Source: Selaginella moellendorffii
Lineage: Eukaryota > Streptophyta > Lycopodiopsida > Selaginellales > Selaginellaceae
Length of the DNA stretch: 64,000 bases
Assembly (NCBI RefSeq): GCF_000143415.4
Contig: NW_003314307.1
Location: 1,313,684-1,377,683 of the forward strand
Direction of reading: 5' to 3'
The notes below the pieces were generated by a model. That model saw nothing but the letters and a program-made list of their open reading frames with translations. It ran no database searches and had not been told where the DNA came from. This document shows positions 32,701-44,849 of this stretch, piece by piece (position 1 is the stretch's first letter; each line of letters opens with the position of its first letter). A program made the translations under genes and the position numbers.

Positions 32701-33932
32701 ATGTTAGAAATTTTACTCTGTACCTTAGGGGCTTGAGGTATGGTAAAAGGGTGCCAATTTGTACTAGCATCAAATACCCTGAACACTGCAAATGCCTGGT
32801 CAAGGCAACTGAGTAGATAGGAGCAAGAAGATTGTAGACTTGTGCTCAAGCTGCACAAAGTTGCCTAAAATGCCTATGACAAAGAGAAATAAGGTCGAAA
32901 TGGAACCCCTTACCTCAAGCATACGTAACAATTGACCCATAGGGTAACCGCCGGAATAGCCGCTGGAGTAGCCACTAGAGTAGCCGCTAGAGTAGCCGGT
33001 GGAGTAACCAATAACCTATAACCAGTAACTGAGGACCTAGGAACTTGTAACCAGTAACCCCGCTACTCTCAGTCCTACTCCTTCGCCTGCTCCTACTGTC
33101 CCTATTCCTATGCCAACTCCTATTCCTGCTCCTCCTGTTCCTGTTCCTACGCCAACTTTTGTTCCTGCTCCTCCTGTTCCTTGAAGATTGCTTCGTTCCC
33201 AAGGAACTCCTAACAAAGCTTAGCCCAAAAGAGAAAAATGAGTCCTCTGGTCTTGATCCTTCCCCATTTTGACTATAGGTGGGCTCATTAGAAAAAGCTC
33301 AACTTCATTTACCCTTTATTGCAAGAGTTTGTGAAGAAGCTACCTCAATATTCCCCAAAATCCAAGAAGAGGTAGCCTAGAACACCAATATTGTGGAAAA
33401 ACATGTGCATGTCACTGATGTAGATCGATACTAAGGCACTGTTGGTAGTTTTGGAAAGCCTAGGACCAGGAGCACTTATAGAAACAAACAGCATCCAAAA
33501 CAAAGCATGGAGAAGCATGAATTCCTACTACAAAGATGACCCAATCTAGCCGGAGAAAAAAATCCTTTTGCATGCTGTCAATTTGCCTAAATCTAGTGCC
33601 AAGAATCACCACTACTCATAGATCTAGGCTAGATCTACAAGCCTAAATGCACTACCTTGCGAAATTAGGCCAAGGATCTAGGCGAGAAAGTGAAAACCCC
33701 CAAAATGTTCATTCGACCGAGTCAAGAAATGTTGTATCTCTTCAAATATTACATGGCTTGATGAGCGCCATACCTTGCTGGAAAGAGGAGCTCCAAACCT
33801 ATCCAACAAGCCTAAGATCCAACAAAACCACTGCAAGACCAACGAGAAATTGGTTCTCAAACTCTGCATCCAAAAGAAAAAGAGAGAAATGATGCCTCAG
33901 AAAGTACTGCACATCATGTCGGGTTCATCATT
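32701..33932. other. E2 5' internal region, no gene seen
   Basis: Contains a tandem AGTAGCCGCTAG-type repeat near 32950-33000 and a degenerate CCTATTCCTGCT-type repeat at 33065-33180. Short frames only; no primer site recognised. Confidence 0.45.
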
Positions 33933-34121
33933 TGTTGGGGGAAGGAGGGGCACCTCCCCCAACGCTCACTCAAACACAAAAAATGCTTCAATGCTCTTCA
34001 CAAAAATGCCCCCCTTTTGCCCTACTGGGGCAAGGGTTTTATACAAGGAAGATGGGGAATATTTTGAGGACTTAAATATTCCCTCTCTCTCTCTCACTCT
34101 CTCGGTGGCTATGCCCTAACA
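33933..34121 (-). repeat. E2 LTR (right)
   Basis: A 189-bp direct partner of 14046-14233, followed by the ATGG target duplication. Confidence 0.8.
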
Positions 34122-34179
34122 ATGGAAGAGAGGGAAAAGAAGATTGAGGGATATGGAGCAAAGAGGGTGAAAACTTTGT

Positions 34180-34710
34180 AGAGTTAGGAACAGAATCCTG
34201 ATTTGAGTTTAGGGAAATTTTCTTGATTCAGACTCAATGAATAGCAGGGGAAGATGTGGGAGAGACAAACTGTAAATTCCTTCCAACAGATCTGAGGTTG
34301 GTGCAATTGGAACCAAGGGAAGGCCAAGGACCACAGAGGAGGATTTGCTATTGATGATGTCGAAGGTGATATCGGTGATGGTGGATCCGATGTCGTTTCG
34401 GGCAACGTTTCCCTAAATCCAGAAGATGGAGACACAAAATGCCTGCCAATGCCTTTGACCCTCAAATCCCATATGGTAGGAGAAAGAGGAACATGATGTC
34501 AGGCAGCAAAGTCTATATCCAAGAAGCAAGAAGATGCACCCGAGTCTAGTAGCGCCAAAGCCTTGAGTCCTGATTGTCCAGTGAAAGAAAGGAGACATGG
34601 GATGCAGAAGTTGGGGGAATTGGTGGTGGCTTTGATGAAAGGTGGTGAGGAGCTTGATAAAGAAGAAAAGTGATTTCTATTTGGGGAGTCCAAACAGACA
34701 GCTCCTACTC
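34180..34710 (-). pseudogene. E1 protease fragment
   Basis: Minus-strand reading includes LLDSGASSCFLD, the active-site block of retropepsins. It is interrupted by stops and frame changes. It lies between the gag remnant and the E2 insertion point at 34126, which is where protease belongs in a gag-pro-pol order. Confidence 0.7.
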
Positions 34711-34719
34711 TATTTAGAC

Positions 34720-35540
34720 GGGGTCGTTTCCCAATTGCAATAGAGGTGGACCTTGAAGAAAAGTGAACTCAAGCACTCGAGGAGGCTTCTTGGGAGACAT
34801 AGCTGCTTTGTGATTAGGATCAGCATAATAGAGGCAAAGATTCTTAAATATTCGACATTGCTTCTTAGCAGGACTCAGCTTCCTTCTGATGAGTTGGAGA
34901 GTACCAGAAATATCCATCGGGATCAGAGTAGTAGGTCTAGGAGTATGCCCCGAAGACTCAAGCTAGGATTCCTGAGTCTGGGACAGGAAAACGGCAGCAT
35001 GACGACTTTTCTGACGACGTTCAAAGAAATGATTGTCGCATTGAACAGCTTTGTTGATGACGTCTGACAGGTCCATGGGATCCTCCATGGTGAGCAATAA
35101 ATCCTTGACACTGTTGTTGAGGCCGAAACGAAATTGATCAATCAGGGCCCGCTCATCCCACTGAGTATCCAAGGCAAGGAGTTGGAACTCTGCAATATAG
35201 ATCAAGGCAAGATGAGACCCTTGAGAGAGATGTCTCATCTTTATGGTGGCAGCCTGAACCCGATCCGTCTTGCTAAAACACGCTTCAAGCTTCTTTTTGA
35301 ACAACTGAAGATCCATTAGCTCCAGAACTATGACCCCTTTCATGCTCTTCTCCAAGAGAGGAGAAAACCATGACAAAGCTGCACCTTCGAGCAATATCCC
35401 GATTGTGCCAATTTGAACTCGGGAGTGGGGTACCACCAATATTGAAGTGCGAAGATCAGCTCCCTCTGGTTCAGAAATCTGCGAAGCTCCGAATGCTTGC
35501 TTGAGAACTTTGCCGGGAAACTCACCTTTGGTTCAGGAAC
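34720..35540 (-). pseudogene. E1 gag remnant
   Basis: A minus-strand frame of about 160 codons (34963-35439) matches the Gypsy gag capsid region: an ALSWFSPLLE block, then a Phe-Lys-rich helix and LIDQFRFGLN. A decayed zinc knuckle follows (YYADPNHKAAMSPKKP, with Cys residues lost). This is the packaging protein region of E1. Not functional. Confidence 0.75.
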
Positions 35541-35768
35541 TCTGCTTGATCCTTGAGCCGAAAGTGAAGCAAGCTCCTGTTAAATGTGAAGAAGGGTTGT
35601 TTTCAGCTTAGTATTCTCACACTGGATTTTTGTAAGGACTTTGGTGAAGAAATTAGGATGGCTTGGAGACTCCATCGGCAAAGAAGAAAGAAAAGGGGGA
35701 AAAGGCAAAGGCAATCAAAAAATCAAAACGAGCTAAAGCAAAAGCAAAAAGCACAATCTGAATCAAAC

Positions 35769-36129
35769 TGTCAAGACCCCTAACAAGATCAAGACTGGAA
35801 AATGCAGAAAACAAAGAGAAAAGCTAGTGAAGACGAAGAAGAGACCTTAGACTGGCATTGATTCAGATTGTGGAGAAATGGAACAAAGCTAACCTATATA
35901 TATTATACGTTGATGAAGCTCTACCACTCTTGGATCGAGGATGGCGTAAATATAGCTAAGGTTGAGGAGGCGCCATATCATCATCAGGAATGTGGTTCGA
36001 GAATCAGGAATCGTATGGGAAATCAGAGAGTCAGGAATAGAGAAGTGTCTTGAGAGTTAGGAATGTGGTCTGTGGGTCAGGAATTCAGTGAGAGTCAGGA
36101 ATGTGGGAAGAATTGAGGGATTCATGACA
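35769..36129 (-). repeat. E1 5' LTR (right copy)
   Basis: A 361-bp partner of 9897-10259. The 5-bp duplication CAAAC directly follows. Confidence 0.88.
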
Positions 36130-36134
36130 CAAAC

Positions 36135-37650
36135 CACATACCGTAAGATTGGGAAAACAAATTAACACCAACTTTGTATGTCGGAAATGGATGATGATGG
36201 GAATTGTAATATTGTTATTGTCCCACTTATACACAGCTAAGTGTTCAGTAGACTTCATTCGAACTAGTGGAAGAATGTTTGTCAAATATTGATCCTAAGA
36301 CCTAATATTGGCAGTTTATAGTAATTGTGAATGTAAACTCAACTCTATTGGCAGTATTAAATCATAATCATATAAAAGTTTATATGGTGAAGTAGCAATA
36401 AAACTCTATACCCTTATAACATACACATACCAAAAGATGGCAAATAACTATCCTAATTTAAATGTTGAAAATTTACATACTTCACAATCAAACGAGATGT
36501 TCCATTAAACCATTCATTTGTTGATGATAAGTAATTGTGAAAATGTGGCTTATCCCTAATTGAGATATTAAAATATAAAATGCCTTAGCCATAAATATAG
36601 GACCATTATCTAAGAGAATCCACTTTGGACAAGATTTTTGGAACATCACTCAATAGAGGAGGAAGTATCCAATAGTAATTGCAAATATACTAGCAAGAAC
36701 GCCAACTTCTACCTAACAAGTCAAGTAGTCATAAGCAATAATAATATACTCATTATCAATAGTCAACTTTGGAAAAGACCCTATTAAATCAAACACCACA
36801 AACTCAAATAAATAGAAAATTACAATTGATTCCAACCCTCCTTTTGCAACATGCAACATGAGAGGGAGTATTATAAGTTTGGCACCAAATACAGCTACAT
36901 ATATATGTGTCACATCTTTGGCCAATAAAAAAACTTACACAACTTCTCAATCACATAGTGATGTTTTATATACCTTGGATTGGTTGTAATTCCATCATGC
37001 CAAATATAACTTTAAGGCTTCTCCCCCTTATTTCATACTTCTTTATTTTTTTTTTCCATTTTTTTCACATTTTTTTCCTTCAAGAAAGAATATGGTGATC
37101 TCTTAGAATTTGATTTTTCTTTTAGGTCCAAAATTACAACATGTCATCTTATTCTAATTAGGGATGCTTGACCAATCAAGGTTCTTATTCAATATCGGTC
37201 ATCAAATGGCAACAATAGGGATTGTTGTGAGGGTTTAGCACAACATGAAAACAACCCACTCCAATGTTAACAGGTGATGATATGCTGCTACCTTTATGTC
37301 TTTAGACTAACTCAATCTATGTTTGTATAAGTTCATCGAGGTCATTTATATTCAATAAATCAATCATACCCTTTCACTTGGGATAATGGATAGATATTAA
37401 TAACCTACTGCATTGGCAGTAAAACCTTACCCTAATCCTATCATACTTTGCATATCTCTGCTCCTATAATAAAGCTATTTATTGTGTTTAAGAATCCAAT
37501 TTTTTTGTTCATATGGTGAGGAAGAATGTGTATGTAGATGGTCCACCTCACCGAAAAAGTGCTTTGTGCTAGGTATTATACACAAACATTAAGAAGATAT
37601 TGAAGAAGGGTGTTATTTGAAAGTTTCGGAGTCCTTAGGCATGTGAAAAT
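36135..37650 (-). other. Degenerate retroelement sequence outside E1
   Basis: AT-rich DNA with scattered minus-strand fragments such as VVFDLIGSFPKLTIDNEYIIIAYDYLT near 36730-36800, resembling a Gypsy integrase core. The left flank of E1 (9642-9896) may be part of the same unit since E1 carries a clean target duplication. Too decayed to delimit. Confidence 0.4.
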
Positions 37651-38198
37651 TGTAAGCCACAATTTTTCTTTTCCAATTTGCCAATTTAGTTAATTTGGAA
37701 TCACTACTAAAGAGTTCCTTCAAGGCTAATTCCTAGACCTCACTATCCTTATTATACTTTGGAACCCCTTGTAGTCCCCCTTGGGAGACAATCATTTTGA
37801 GCTTTCACCCCACAACCTTAATTAATATTTAGAATCAGTCTTAGACTCGGTTTCGGACCCAATATCAGATCTTAGACTCGGACCTGATCTCGGATCTCGG
37901 ACTTAGTCTCAGACTCGGACCCGATCTCGGATCTCGGACTTAGTCTCAGACTCGGACCCGATCTCGGATCTCAGACTTGGTCTCAGACTTAGTTTCGGAC
38001 TTAGTCTCAGACTCGGACCCGATCTCGGATCTCGGACTTGGTCTCAGACTCAGTTTCGGACTTAGTCTCGAATATGGTATCGAAGTCGGTCTCAGACTCG
38101 ATCTTGGACTTGGTCTCATCTAATGAATTTTTTATCATTCCAATTGTGATTTCAGGGATCCTTTAGCCTATGACATCTCAGGGAGTTGGTTCCTTACA
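37651..38198 (-). repeat. E4 3' LTR, partly deleted
   Basis: On the minus strand it reads TGTAAGGAACC to the CTTACA end. It includes the degenerate GAGTCCGAGACC-type minisatellite (37840-38120) also found in the E3 LTR. Confidence 0.75.
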
Positions 38199-38589
38199 AC
38201 TTCACCACCTATAGAAAAAGTTCTATGCTCACATTGAACATCTTTATTTAATCCCACAATTTGTTGACCATGTTTCCAAGGGCATCTCCCACTTAGTGTT
38301 GTGTCTAAGCTAGCCTCCCCAATTACAAGCCAATGATAATGAAATATAGGTGTCCCTATACCCCTCACCTCATCTCGCTCTAGTATAGGGTAGGGACTTG
38401 AACCCAGCCTTGCTTTACTATAGGGTTGGGACTTGAACCCAACCTCTATAGAATACATTTACAGATTTGACATCCCCTCAAAGAGTTAGGTGTAGAGCTC
38501 TATGCTTGGTTAACTTAGCTAAACCCATGCTAATTAGCTTACCTTTAGCATGCCTTCGGGTCCCAACATATGTTATTACTCTAGTTATT

Positions 38590-39008
38590 ACTCATTAGTT
38601 TGGTCTTCAAAAACATAACATCACAAATAATCTTCCAACTACCTATTCACCTTTTTCATTTGTCCATTTATCAAGAAGTGTTATTGCCATCATGCTTGAC
38701 TCAATACTCAATACCTGTTTATGGGTGATAGGCTGTGTAGAGTTTTATCTTGATGCAATATTGCTTCAAGAGAGTTTTCTAGAACTTACTAGTGAAAATC
38801 TTATCTAGATTTGAGATAATTTCTTCAGGCCTTCCCTGCACTTGAACTATTTGTTTGAAGAATAGCTTTATTACACTTTTCACATCCACTTCTATTGTAA
38901 TGGGTATGAAATATACTATTTTAGAAAACCAATCGACCACCACGAATATTGCATCAAACCCTTCATTTGAGAAGAGTCCTGTGATGAAGTCCATTGTATT
39001 GGGAGACT
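38590..39008 (-). pseudogene. E4 integrase fragment
   Basis: The minus-strand frame 38779-38994 reads GLFSNEGFDAIFVVVDWFSK and continues to the second Asp region (altered), closely similar to the E3 integrase. It is followed by the intron-like insertion at 38668-38714 and then a short DNA stretch matching the continuation before the deletion. Inactive. Confidence 0.78.
38668..38714 (-). other. Intron-like insertion in E4 integrase, decayed acceptor
   Basis: 47 bases at exactly the place of the 54-base intron in E3 (45460-45513), with matching donor GTAT, the GAGTCAAG-like block and the AACACTTCTTGA end. The acceptor reads AA instead of AG. It shows the insertion is a family trait. Confidence 0.65.
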
Positions 39009-39154
39009 TTGTAACAAACCCCCACTAGCTTTAGTCACAGATTTTACTTCTAATATGTTTTTAAATAGTTTTAAATGTCCTTAGCCATATCTAGCCAATG
39101 ATATAGTAAACCTATTGTCTTGGGCAATCTGCCGTATCCCATAAAAGATCCATG

Positions 39155-39354
39155 TGTAAACAACTAAAAAGAACAACTTGAAAAAAACTCTATAGAGGTT
39201 TAAATATAGAGAGAAAGGGCCCATGAACAAGAAAGAGTGCACTCTTTTTTTTCCAATTGATTAATGGTTTTTAGGATATTTGGGGTTAAATGTCTTTGGG
39301 TAATACTATTGAGTTGAGTGACCTCCCAAGAAGTCTAAACTCAAGAGTTTTACA
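39155..39354 (+). mobile_element. Solo LTR of the TRIM family
   Basis: Begins TGTAAACAAC and ends TTTTACA, with the same order of blocks as the LTRs at 8988 and 9443 (AAATATAGAG, GTGCAC, GTGACCTCC). It is flanked by CCATG and CCATT, a 5-bp duplication with one change. It lies within the E4 pol remnant and marks an LTR-LTR recombination after insertion. Confidence 0.75.
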
Positions 39355-39399
39355 CCATTATGACACTCTTTTATAGCTAATTTCCTTAGTTCCTATTGT

Positions 39400-40600
39400 G
39401 AAATATATACCCTTGTCTACTTATAATAGATGAGTCCATTGTATTTCATATAACTTGTTTTCTCTTCTTTAGGTGGCTTACCTTTCTGGTGAGCATCTCG
39501 TGCCTTCAAATGTTCGGCATACTTCTCTAGTGTCTCACTACAGATTAGGATCATCAATGTAAACAACTATGAAATGATCTAGATAGGGTACAAAAATATG
39601 GTTTATCAATGCTAAGAATGTTACTAGTGCATTATATAGCCCAAAGAGCATCACTAAAACCTCAAAACTTCCATACTTCATTCAACAGGTTGTCTTCTTG
39701 ACATCTTCCTTTGCTATCTTAATTTAATAGTATCCTAATCTTAGGTTAAACCTTGAGAAGCATTTAACCTTTCCTAACCTATTGAATAGATCCTCAATCT
39801 TTGGTAAAGGGTATTTATTCTTCTTTGTATACTTGTTGAGCAACTAATACTTTATGCACATGCACATAGAGCTATCTTTCTTTTTCACAAATAACATTAG
39901 TGTTCTATATAATGATTTGCTCAACCTAATATACCTTTTATCCACTAACTCTTCAAGTTAGTACTTGAACTCCTCGAGTTCCTTTTCGTTTAATCGATAA
40001 GGGGGATGAACCACCACCTAACACCTTCAACTAGCTCAATCTTATGTTTTATCGATCAAGTGGGGGGTAATCCCACCCATAATTCCTCTAACATAGTATC
40101 TTGAAATTGATTTAACACCTCCTAGATCACTAAAGGTACTTCTTTTATTCCCATTTTTTTGTCACTCCCCAATAAAAATAAGCACAAAAATACTGCCTTG
40201 GTTCCTTTAATGAGTTATCCTCTTGTGGACACCAAGTTCAAACAGGAGTCTTTAGCTTTACATTGCCCTACCTTTAGATCCTAGGCCTCCACCCTAGATC
40301 ATTCTCTTTGGGCATTTGCCAGTACTATGAAGTTTCTATATTGTCCATGCAAGGCCGCCACAAACTAATTGAACCAATCCATCTCAAAGATCATGTTAAA
40401 ACATTTTATGTACAATATGGTGAAATCCATATCCACTTGCTATGTCCCTACTTTAATTGTTGCCTGTTAAAGTATTTCATTGATGCTTTAGTTACCTTGA
40501 ACAAACTCTATAGTCCTTGGTTCACCCAACTGTTAAACCATTAGTCTGGCTTGTTAGACTATATCTGTAGCCACAAAATTATCTAAAGCACCCATGTCAA
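39400..40600 (-). pseudogene. E4 reverse transcriptase and protease remnants
   Basis: Minus-strand fragments align in order with the E3 pol frame, including a YIDD-like box near 39550 and the protease end region near 40210-40600. Dense stops and frame changes. E3 interrupts the protease at 40601. Confidence 0.6.
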
Positions 40601-40605
40601 TAAGG

Positions 40606-41532
40606 TGTAAGGAACCGACTCGCCGAGGTGTCGTAGGCTAAAGGAGCCCCGAAAGCTTGACCAAAATGATAAAGAGTTCATCAGATGGGACCAAGTCTAA
40701 GATCGAGTCCAAGACCGACTCTAAGACCNNNNNNNNNNNNNNNNNNNNNNNNNNNNNNNNNNNNNNNNNNNNNNNNNNNNNNNNNNNNNNNNNNNNNNNN
40801 NNNNNNNNNNNNNNNNNNNNNNNNNNNNAGTGAGGTCCAGGAACCAGTCTTGAAGGAACTCTCCAGTGGTGCTTCCAAACCGACTTGAGGTTGAGACTGG
40901 GGCCGAGGGGCCTTGGGTGGGAGTGAGCATGGGTTTGGGTGGTGCCGGAGGGGCCACCCAGGGAAGTGTTCAAGAGCAGCTCCCACTCCCAAAAGGGAAA
41001 CCGACTGCGGTGCTCCCGGCTCATGTGGAGTGGTGCCCCACTTGAGTACTTTGCGGCTCATTGGTCCTCACCCTTCCTAGGGGCTTGGGCCTTCCCTTCG
41101 GGATGGAAGTGGGGGGGTAGAGGTACCCATACCGGGCTGTTAGGCCACGGTGTTTCACCCCGACGTCCCGAAGCAAGTGCTACACCCAAGGCTTGGGATT
41201 TAGAGGGTCCCATGATCAAGTCTTGTTGTACCAAGGGGTGTTAGGAACTTGGAGGCTTGGTGTGCTTGGCTGCTTGTGCCTTCGGGGAGTGTAGCCGAAC
41301 CTTAAGTCCAGTTTAACCTGGGGAGGGGGATTGAGAGAAATTTGGGTATCCGTAGATGGATGGCTAACACTCTGTTGCTCGTGCAGTGAGTAGCTGAAAC
41401 CAAGTAGGACCAAGTAGGAGCTGGTACAATAGGCGAGAACCTTGGCAAGGGAACTTAGCACAAGCCAAGGCAGTGTTGGTCGGATAGACGAGGTAAGCTG
41501 GCAAATTGGAAAGGAAAAATTTGTGGCTTACA
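40606..41532 (+). repeat. E3 5' LTR with assembly gap
   Basis: Pairs with 60551-61709. It is shorter by about 230 bases as written because the minisatellite is replaced by 100 N. Confidence 0.88.
40729..40828. other. Assembly gap (100 N)
   Basis: Exactly 100 N, a placeholder length. It falls where the 3' LTR has its GAGTCCGAGACC minisatellite; comparison of the two LTRs predicts about 330 missing bases. Confidence 0.95.
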
Positions 41533-41591
41533 ATTTAGTATCGGAGCCTTTTCCTCAGTTCTAGCGAAGGATAGAGGCGGATTGCTGGGAG

Positions 41592-42760
41592 ATGGCAAGG
41601 GCAGGGTGTAAACGAACCCAGGCGGAGACAGAACCTCCGCCGGAGCTGGAGCCTCCAGTCGAACAAGAGGCTATGGATGAGGAATCCTTGCATGAGGAGG
41701 ACTTTAGTGAGGAAGCTTCCAAACAAGAGTTCGGTGGTGAGGTTCGGTCGTCCAAGGCTCGATTGGACGTGCTAGAAGGACAATTGGCACAGACCAATGC
41801 CCTGCTGGAGACCCTCGTACGCAAGCTAAAGCATGACAAAAAGCGGAAGAAAAAGAGAAAGACTGCGGATGTTGGCAGCGCAGAAGGTGCGGACCCTTCG
41901 GCAGGGACTGAGGCAGAACCAAACAAGGTCGAACAGACCGAAGTAGAATTAGTCCCTCAGGCAGTTCCCAAGTATAAACCAAAGCCCCCACCGGTCTTCA
42001 AGGGAGTGAATAAGGTGGTGGAGGATTGGTTTTACGATATGAAGGACTACTTCTGAGCGTTGTGATTACCGAGCTCGGAGAAGGTCCCATGTGCAAAATC
42101 ACACTTGCCAGATAATGGCAAGTCTTGGTGGAGAACGACGGAGGCCAACGAAGGACCAGTGGCCACTTGGGACATGATGAAGGCGAGGATCCGCGCAACA
42201 TACGTTCCTCCGAATGCCACTCTACATCTAAGAGACGAGCTGAGTAAGCTGACGTAGACTGGAACCATCCAGGAATATGTGAATGGGTTCATGGCAAAGA
42301 GGATACTTGTCACGGACATAGGGGATATGGATGCATTCCATGCCTTCATATCGGGTTTGCAAACCTAGGCTCGCGGTGAGGTGATGTGCTGAAACCCGAC
42401 CAACTACAAGGAAGCGTTGGATGCGGCCATCAAGGTGCATTTCAACAATAACTTGCGAAAGGGGAACACGACGAGGTCGGGATCCACATTTAGCAAAGGG
42501 GCCAAACCAAGGGGAACGTATAGCAGGGGGAAATTCAAAAAGAGTTTCTCTAAGAATGAGTCCTCGGGGTTCCGGAAAGGCAAATCCGGTGGCCAGCGAG
42601 CGAGTACGTGGGGGAGTCAAGCGAAAAGAGACAAACCCACGGATAAGAAGGTCAAGTCGGTTAGCAGCGTGGGAAACAACTTATGCTACAACTGCGGTGA
42701 AGTGGGACACTTTTCGAGGGAATGTCCCTACTCGAAGAAGGCCAGAGCCAATATGACCAT
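41592..42760 (+). pseudogene. E3 gag with zinc knuckle
   Basis: The frame opens with ATG at 41592 and an acidic, coiled-coil-like N-terminus followed by Lys-rich sequence. The capsid region (42000-42420) is broken by stops at about 42054, 42255, 42369 and 42390. The frame resumes with an Arg/Lys/Ser-rich linker and a CCHC zinc knuckle CYNCGEVGHFSRECPY (about 42680-42735), which binds RNA in this family. It is followed directly by protease. Inactive because of the stops. Confidence 0.82.
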
Positions 42761-43259
42761 CAAGTCGGGTGAAGTCCAAACTAAGGTATGTGATCCAGTC
42801 CCTAACTCAAAGTTACTCATTACACGAGCAACTTTGGTAGAGAGTCGTTCGCGACATCTACTAGCCCTCCGAGGAAAGCTCGGAGGTAGCTTTGTTAAGA
42901 TCCTTATTGACATGGGTGCTTCGGATAATTTTGTGGCTGCAGACATAGTCCGGTAAGTTGGACTAACGGTGCAACGGCTAGGGGAACCAAGGACTATAGA
43001 GTTTGTTCAAGGTAGCCAAAGCACCGATGAGGTACTTCGACAAGCGAGAGTCGAAGTAAGGACATGGAAAGTAGACATGGATTTCACCGTGTTGGACATG
43101 GCAGGATTTGACGTGATCTTCGGAATAGATTGGTTCAATCGGTTCGTGGTAGCCCTGCATGAACAAGGTAGGAACCTTGTGGTACTGGCGAATGCCCAAG
43201 GAAGAAGATCTAGGGTGGAGGCCCAGGATCTAAAGGTAGGGCAAAGCAAGGCCAAATAA
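42761..43259 (+). pseudogene. E3 protease region
   Basis: Contains LIDMGASDNFV at about 42905, the retropepsin active-site block with Met in place of the usual Ser/Thr after Asp. A stop (TAA, 42954-42956) follows; the frame then continues with VIFGIDWFNRF, the second conserved block, to a stop at 43257. A change in the active-site block and the stop argue against activity. Confidence 0.75.
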
Positions 43260-43445
43260 TCCTGCTTAAACCTGGTGTCCACGAGAGGACAACTCACTAA
43301 ACGAACTAAGGCAGCATTTTTGTGTTTACTCTCGGTGAAGAGTGACAAAAAGACAGGAACAGAAGAAGTACCTTTAGTGATCCAATGGGTGTTGGACCAA
43401 TTCCAGGATACCATGTCGGAGGAGTTACCGGCGGGGTTGCCCCCC

Positions 43446-44849
43446 GCATGACCGATAAAACATAAGATTGAGCTAGTCGAGGGTGCTGAGGCGGTGGTTC
43501 ATCCCCCCTATCGTTTGAACAAAAAAGAACTCAAGGAGCTCAAGTGCCAACTAGAGGAGTTGGTGGACAAAGGGTATGTTAGGTTGAGCAAGTCGCCGTA
43601 TGGGGCGCCGGTGTTATTTGTGAAAAAGAAAGATGGATCTATGCGCATGTGCATAGATTACCGGTTGCTCAACAAGTATACAAAGAAGAACAAGTACCCT
43701 TTGCCAAGGATTGAGGACATTTTCGATAGGTTGGGAAGGGCAAAATACTTCTCGAGGATTGACTTAAGGTCAGGATACTACCAGATCAGGGTAGCTGAGG
43801 AAGATGTCGAGAAGACAACCTGTCGAACGAGGTATGGGAGCTTTGAGTTTCTGGTGATGCCCTTTGGGCTATGCAATGCGCCGGCAACGTTTTCGGTGTT
43901 GATGAACCACATCTTTGTACCCTATCTGAATCACTTTGTGGTCGTCTATATCGACGACATCCTAATCTATAGCGAGACGCTAGAGAAGCATGCCGAACAC
44001 TTGGCGAAGGTGTTTGAGAAACTAAGGGAACACAAACTGTATGCTAAAGAGAGCAAATGTGACTTTGCTCAACAAGAGGTAAAGTTTCTCGGGCATGTGG
44101 TGGGCCAAGACTGGCTCAAGGTGGACCCGGAGAAGGTCCAAGCGATCCAGGAATGGGAGCGACCATCGAATATACATGAGTTGAGGGCGTTCTTGGGGCT
44201 ATGCAACTACTACCGAAAGTTTATCAGACACTATTCGAGAGTAGCCCTGCCCTTAACAGACCAAACAGGAAAAGGGAAGATGGTATGGACAGCAGAATGC
44301 GAGGCGGCATTCGTCCACCTCAAAGGGAAGTTGAGGAAGGCTCCCGTGTTGGCATTACCAGACTTTGGTAAGGACTTTGAGGTAGAAACAGATGCTTCAG
44401 ACTTTGCGTTGGGCGCAGTTTTGAAGCAAGACAACCATCCAGTAGAATTCTTCTCAAAGAAGTTGAACAAGGCTCAACGGAAGTGGCCTGCCCACGAGAA
44501 GGAATTGTTTGCAGTGGTCAAGGCGCTCAAGGAGTGGCGACACTACCTTGGGAGACACTTCAAGGTTTACACAGACAATGTGGCAACGAAACACTTCTTG
44601 TCACAGCCCGACCTGAGAGGGAAACAAGGTCGGTGGACCAATGCCTTGGTCGAGTTTGATTGCGAGATTCTGTACAAGCCTGGGAAGAACAACATCGTGG
44701 CGGATGCGCTAAGTCGAAAAGCGAGCTTGAGGTTGGCGATATCCAGCGCAATAGCAACCTTCTGGGACGATGTGCGGACAGCATATGAGAACGATAGTCT
44801 AGCACAAGAAGTGTTGCTGAGGAATCTAGAGGCACGGGAAGCTCACTAG
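43446..44849 (+). pseudogene. E3 reverse transcriptase and RNase H
   Basis: An open frame of about 450 codons (43494-44849). Reverse transcriptase blocks are intact: [12 protein letters not shown], the [10 protein letters not shown] block, [12 protein letters not shown] and the catalytic YIDD. RNase H shows [13 protein letters not shown] and HEKELFAVV. The frame ends at a TAG that interrupts the connection to integrase. The enzymatic core itself looks undamaged, but there is no intact full polyprotein around it. Confidence 0.88.

Larger units (their letters stand above)
14046..34121 (-). mobile_element. LTR retrotransposon E2 nested in E1, internally deleted
   Basis: Direct repeats at 14046-14233 and 33933-34121 start TGTTGGGGG and end CCCTAACA, flanked by the 4-bp repeat ATGG (14042-14045 and 34122-34125). 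Coding remnants inside read on the minus strand: gag at 31.4-32.7 kb, protease-like and pol pieces at 17.2-15.8 kb. Reverse transcriptase and the integrase core could not be found, so E2 is a deletion derivative. No clear primer site or polypurine tract was seen next to the LTRs. The large DNA transposon copy 1 sits between gag and pol. Confidence 0.75.
9897..36129 (-). mobile_element. Ty3/Gypsy retrotransposon E1, split by nested insertions
   Basis: LTRs at 9897-10259 and 35769-36129 start TGTCAAGACC on the plus strand and end in TGACA, and the flanks carry a perfect 5-bp duplication CAAAC (9892-9896 and 36130-36134). All coding remnants read on the minus strand: gag and protease at 34.2-35.5 kb, then reverse transcriptase, RNase H and integrase at 14.0-10.4 kb. 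The 3' LTR is preceded on the minus strand by a purine-rich tract (GAGGAGGGGGTG, 10262-10273). The gap between protease and reverse transcriptase is filled by element E2, which itself holds the large DNA transposon. Many stops and a changed catalytic box show it is dead, and its LTRs differ by roughly a tenth by eye, so it is old. Confidence 0.88.

Noticed and set aside
40638-41061. Frames spanning the N gap
   Set aside because: They contain undefined residues and lie in LTR sequence.
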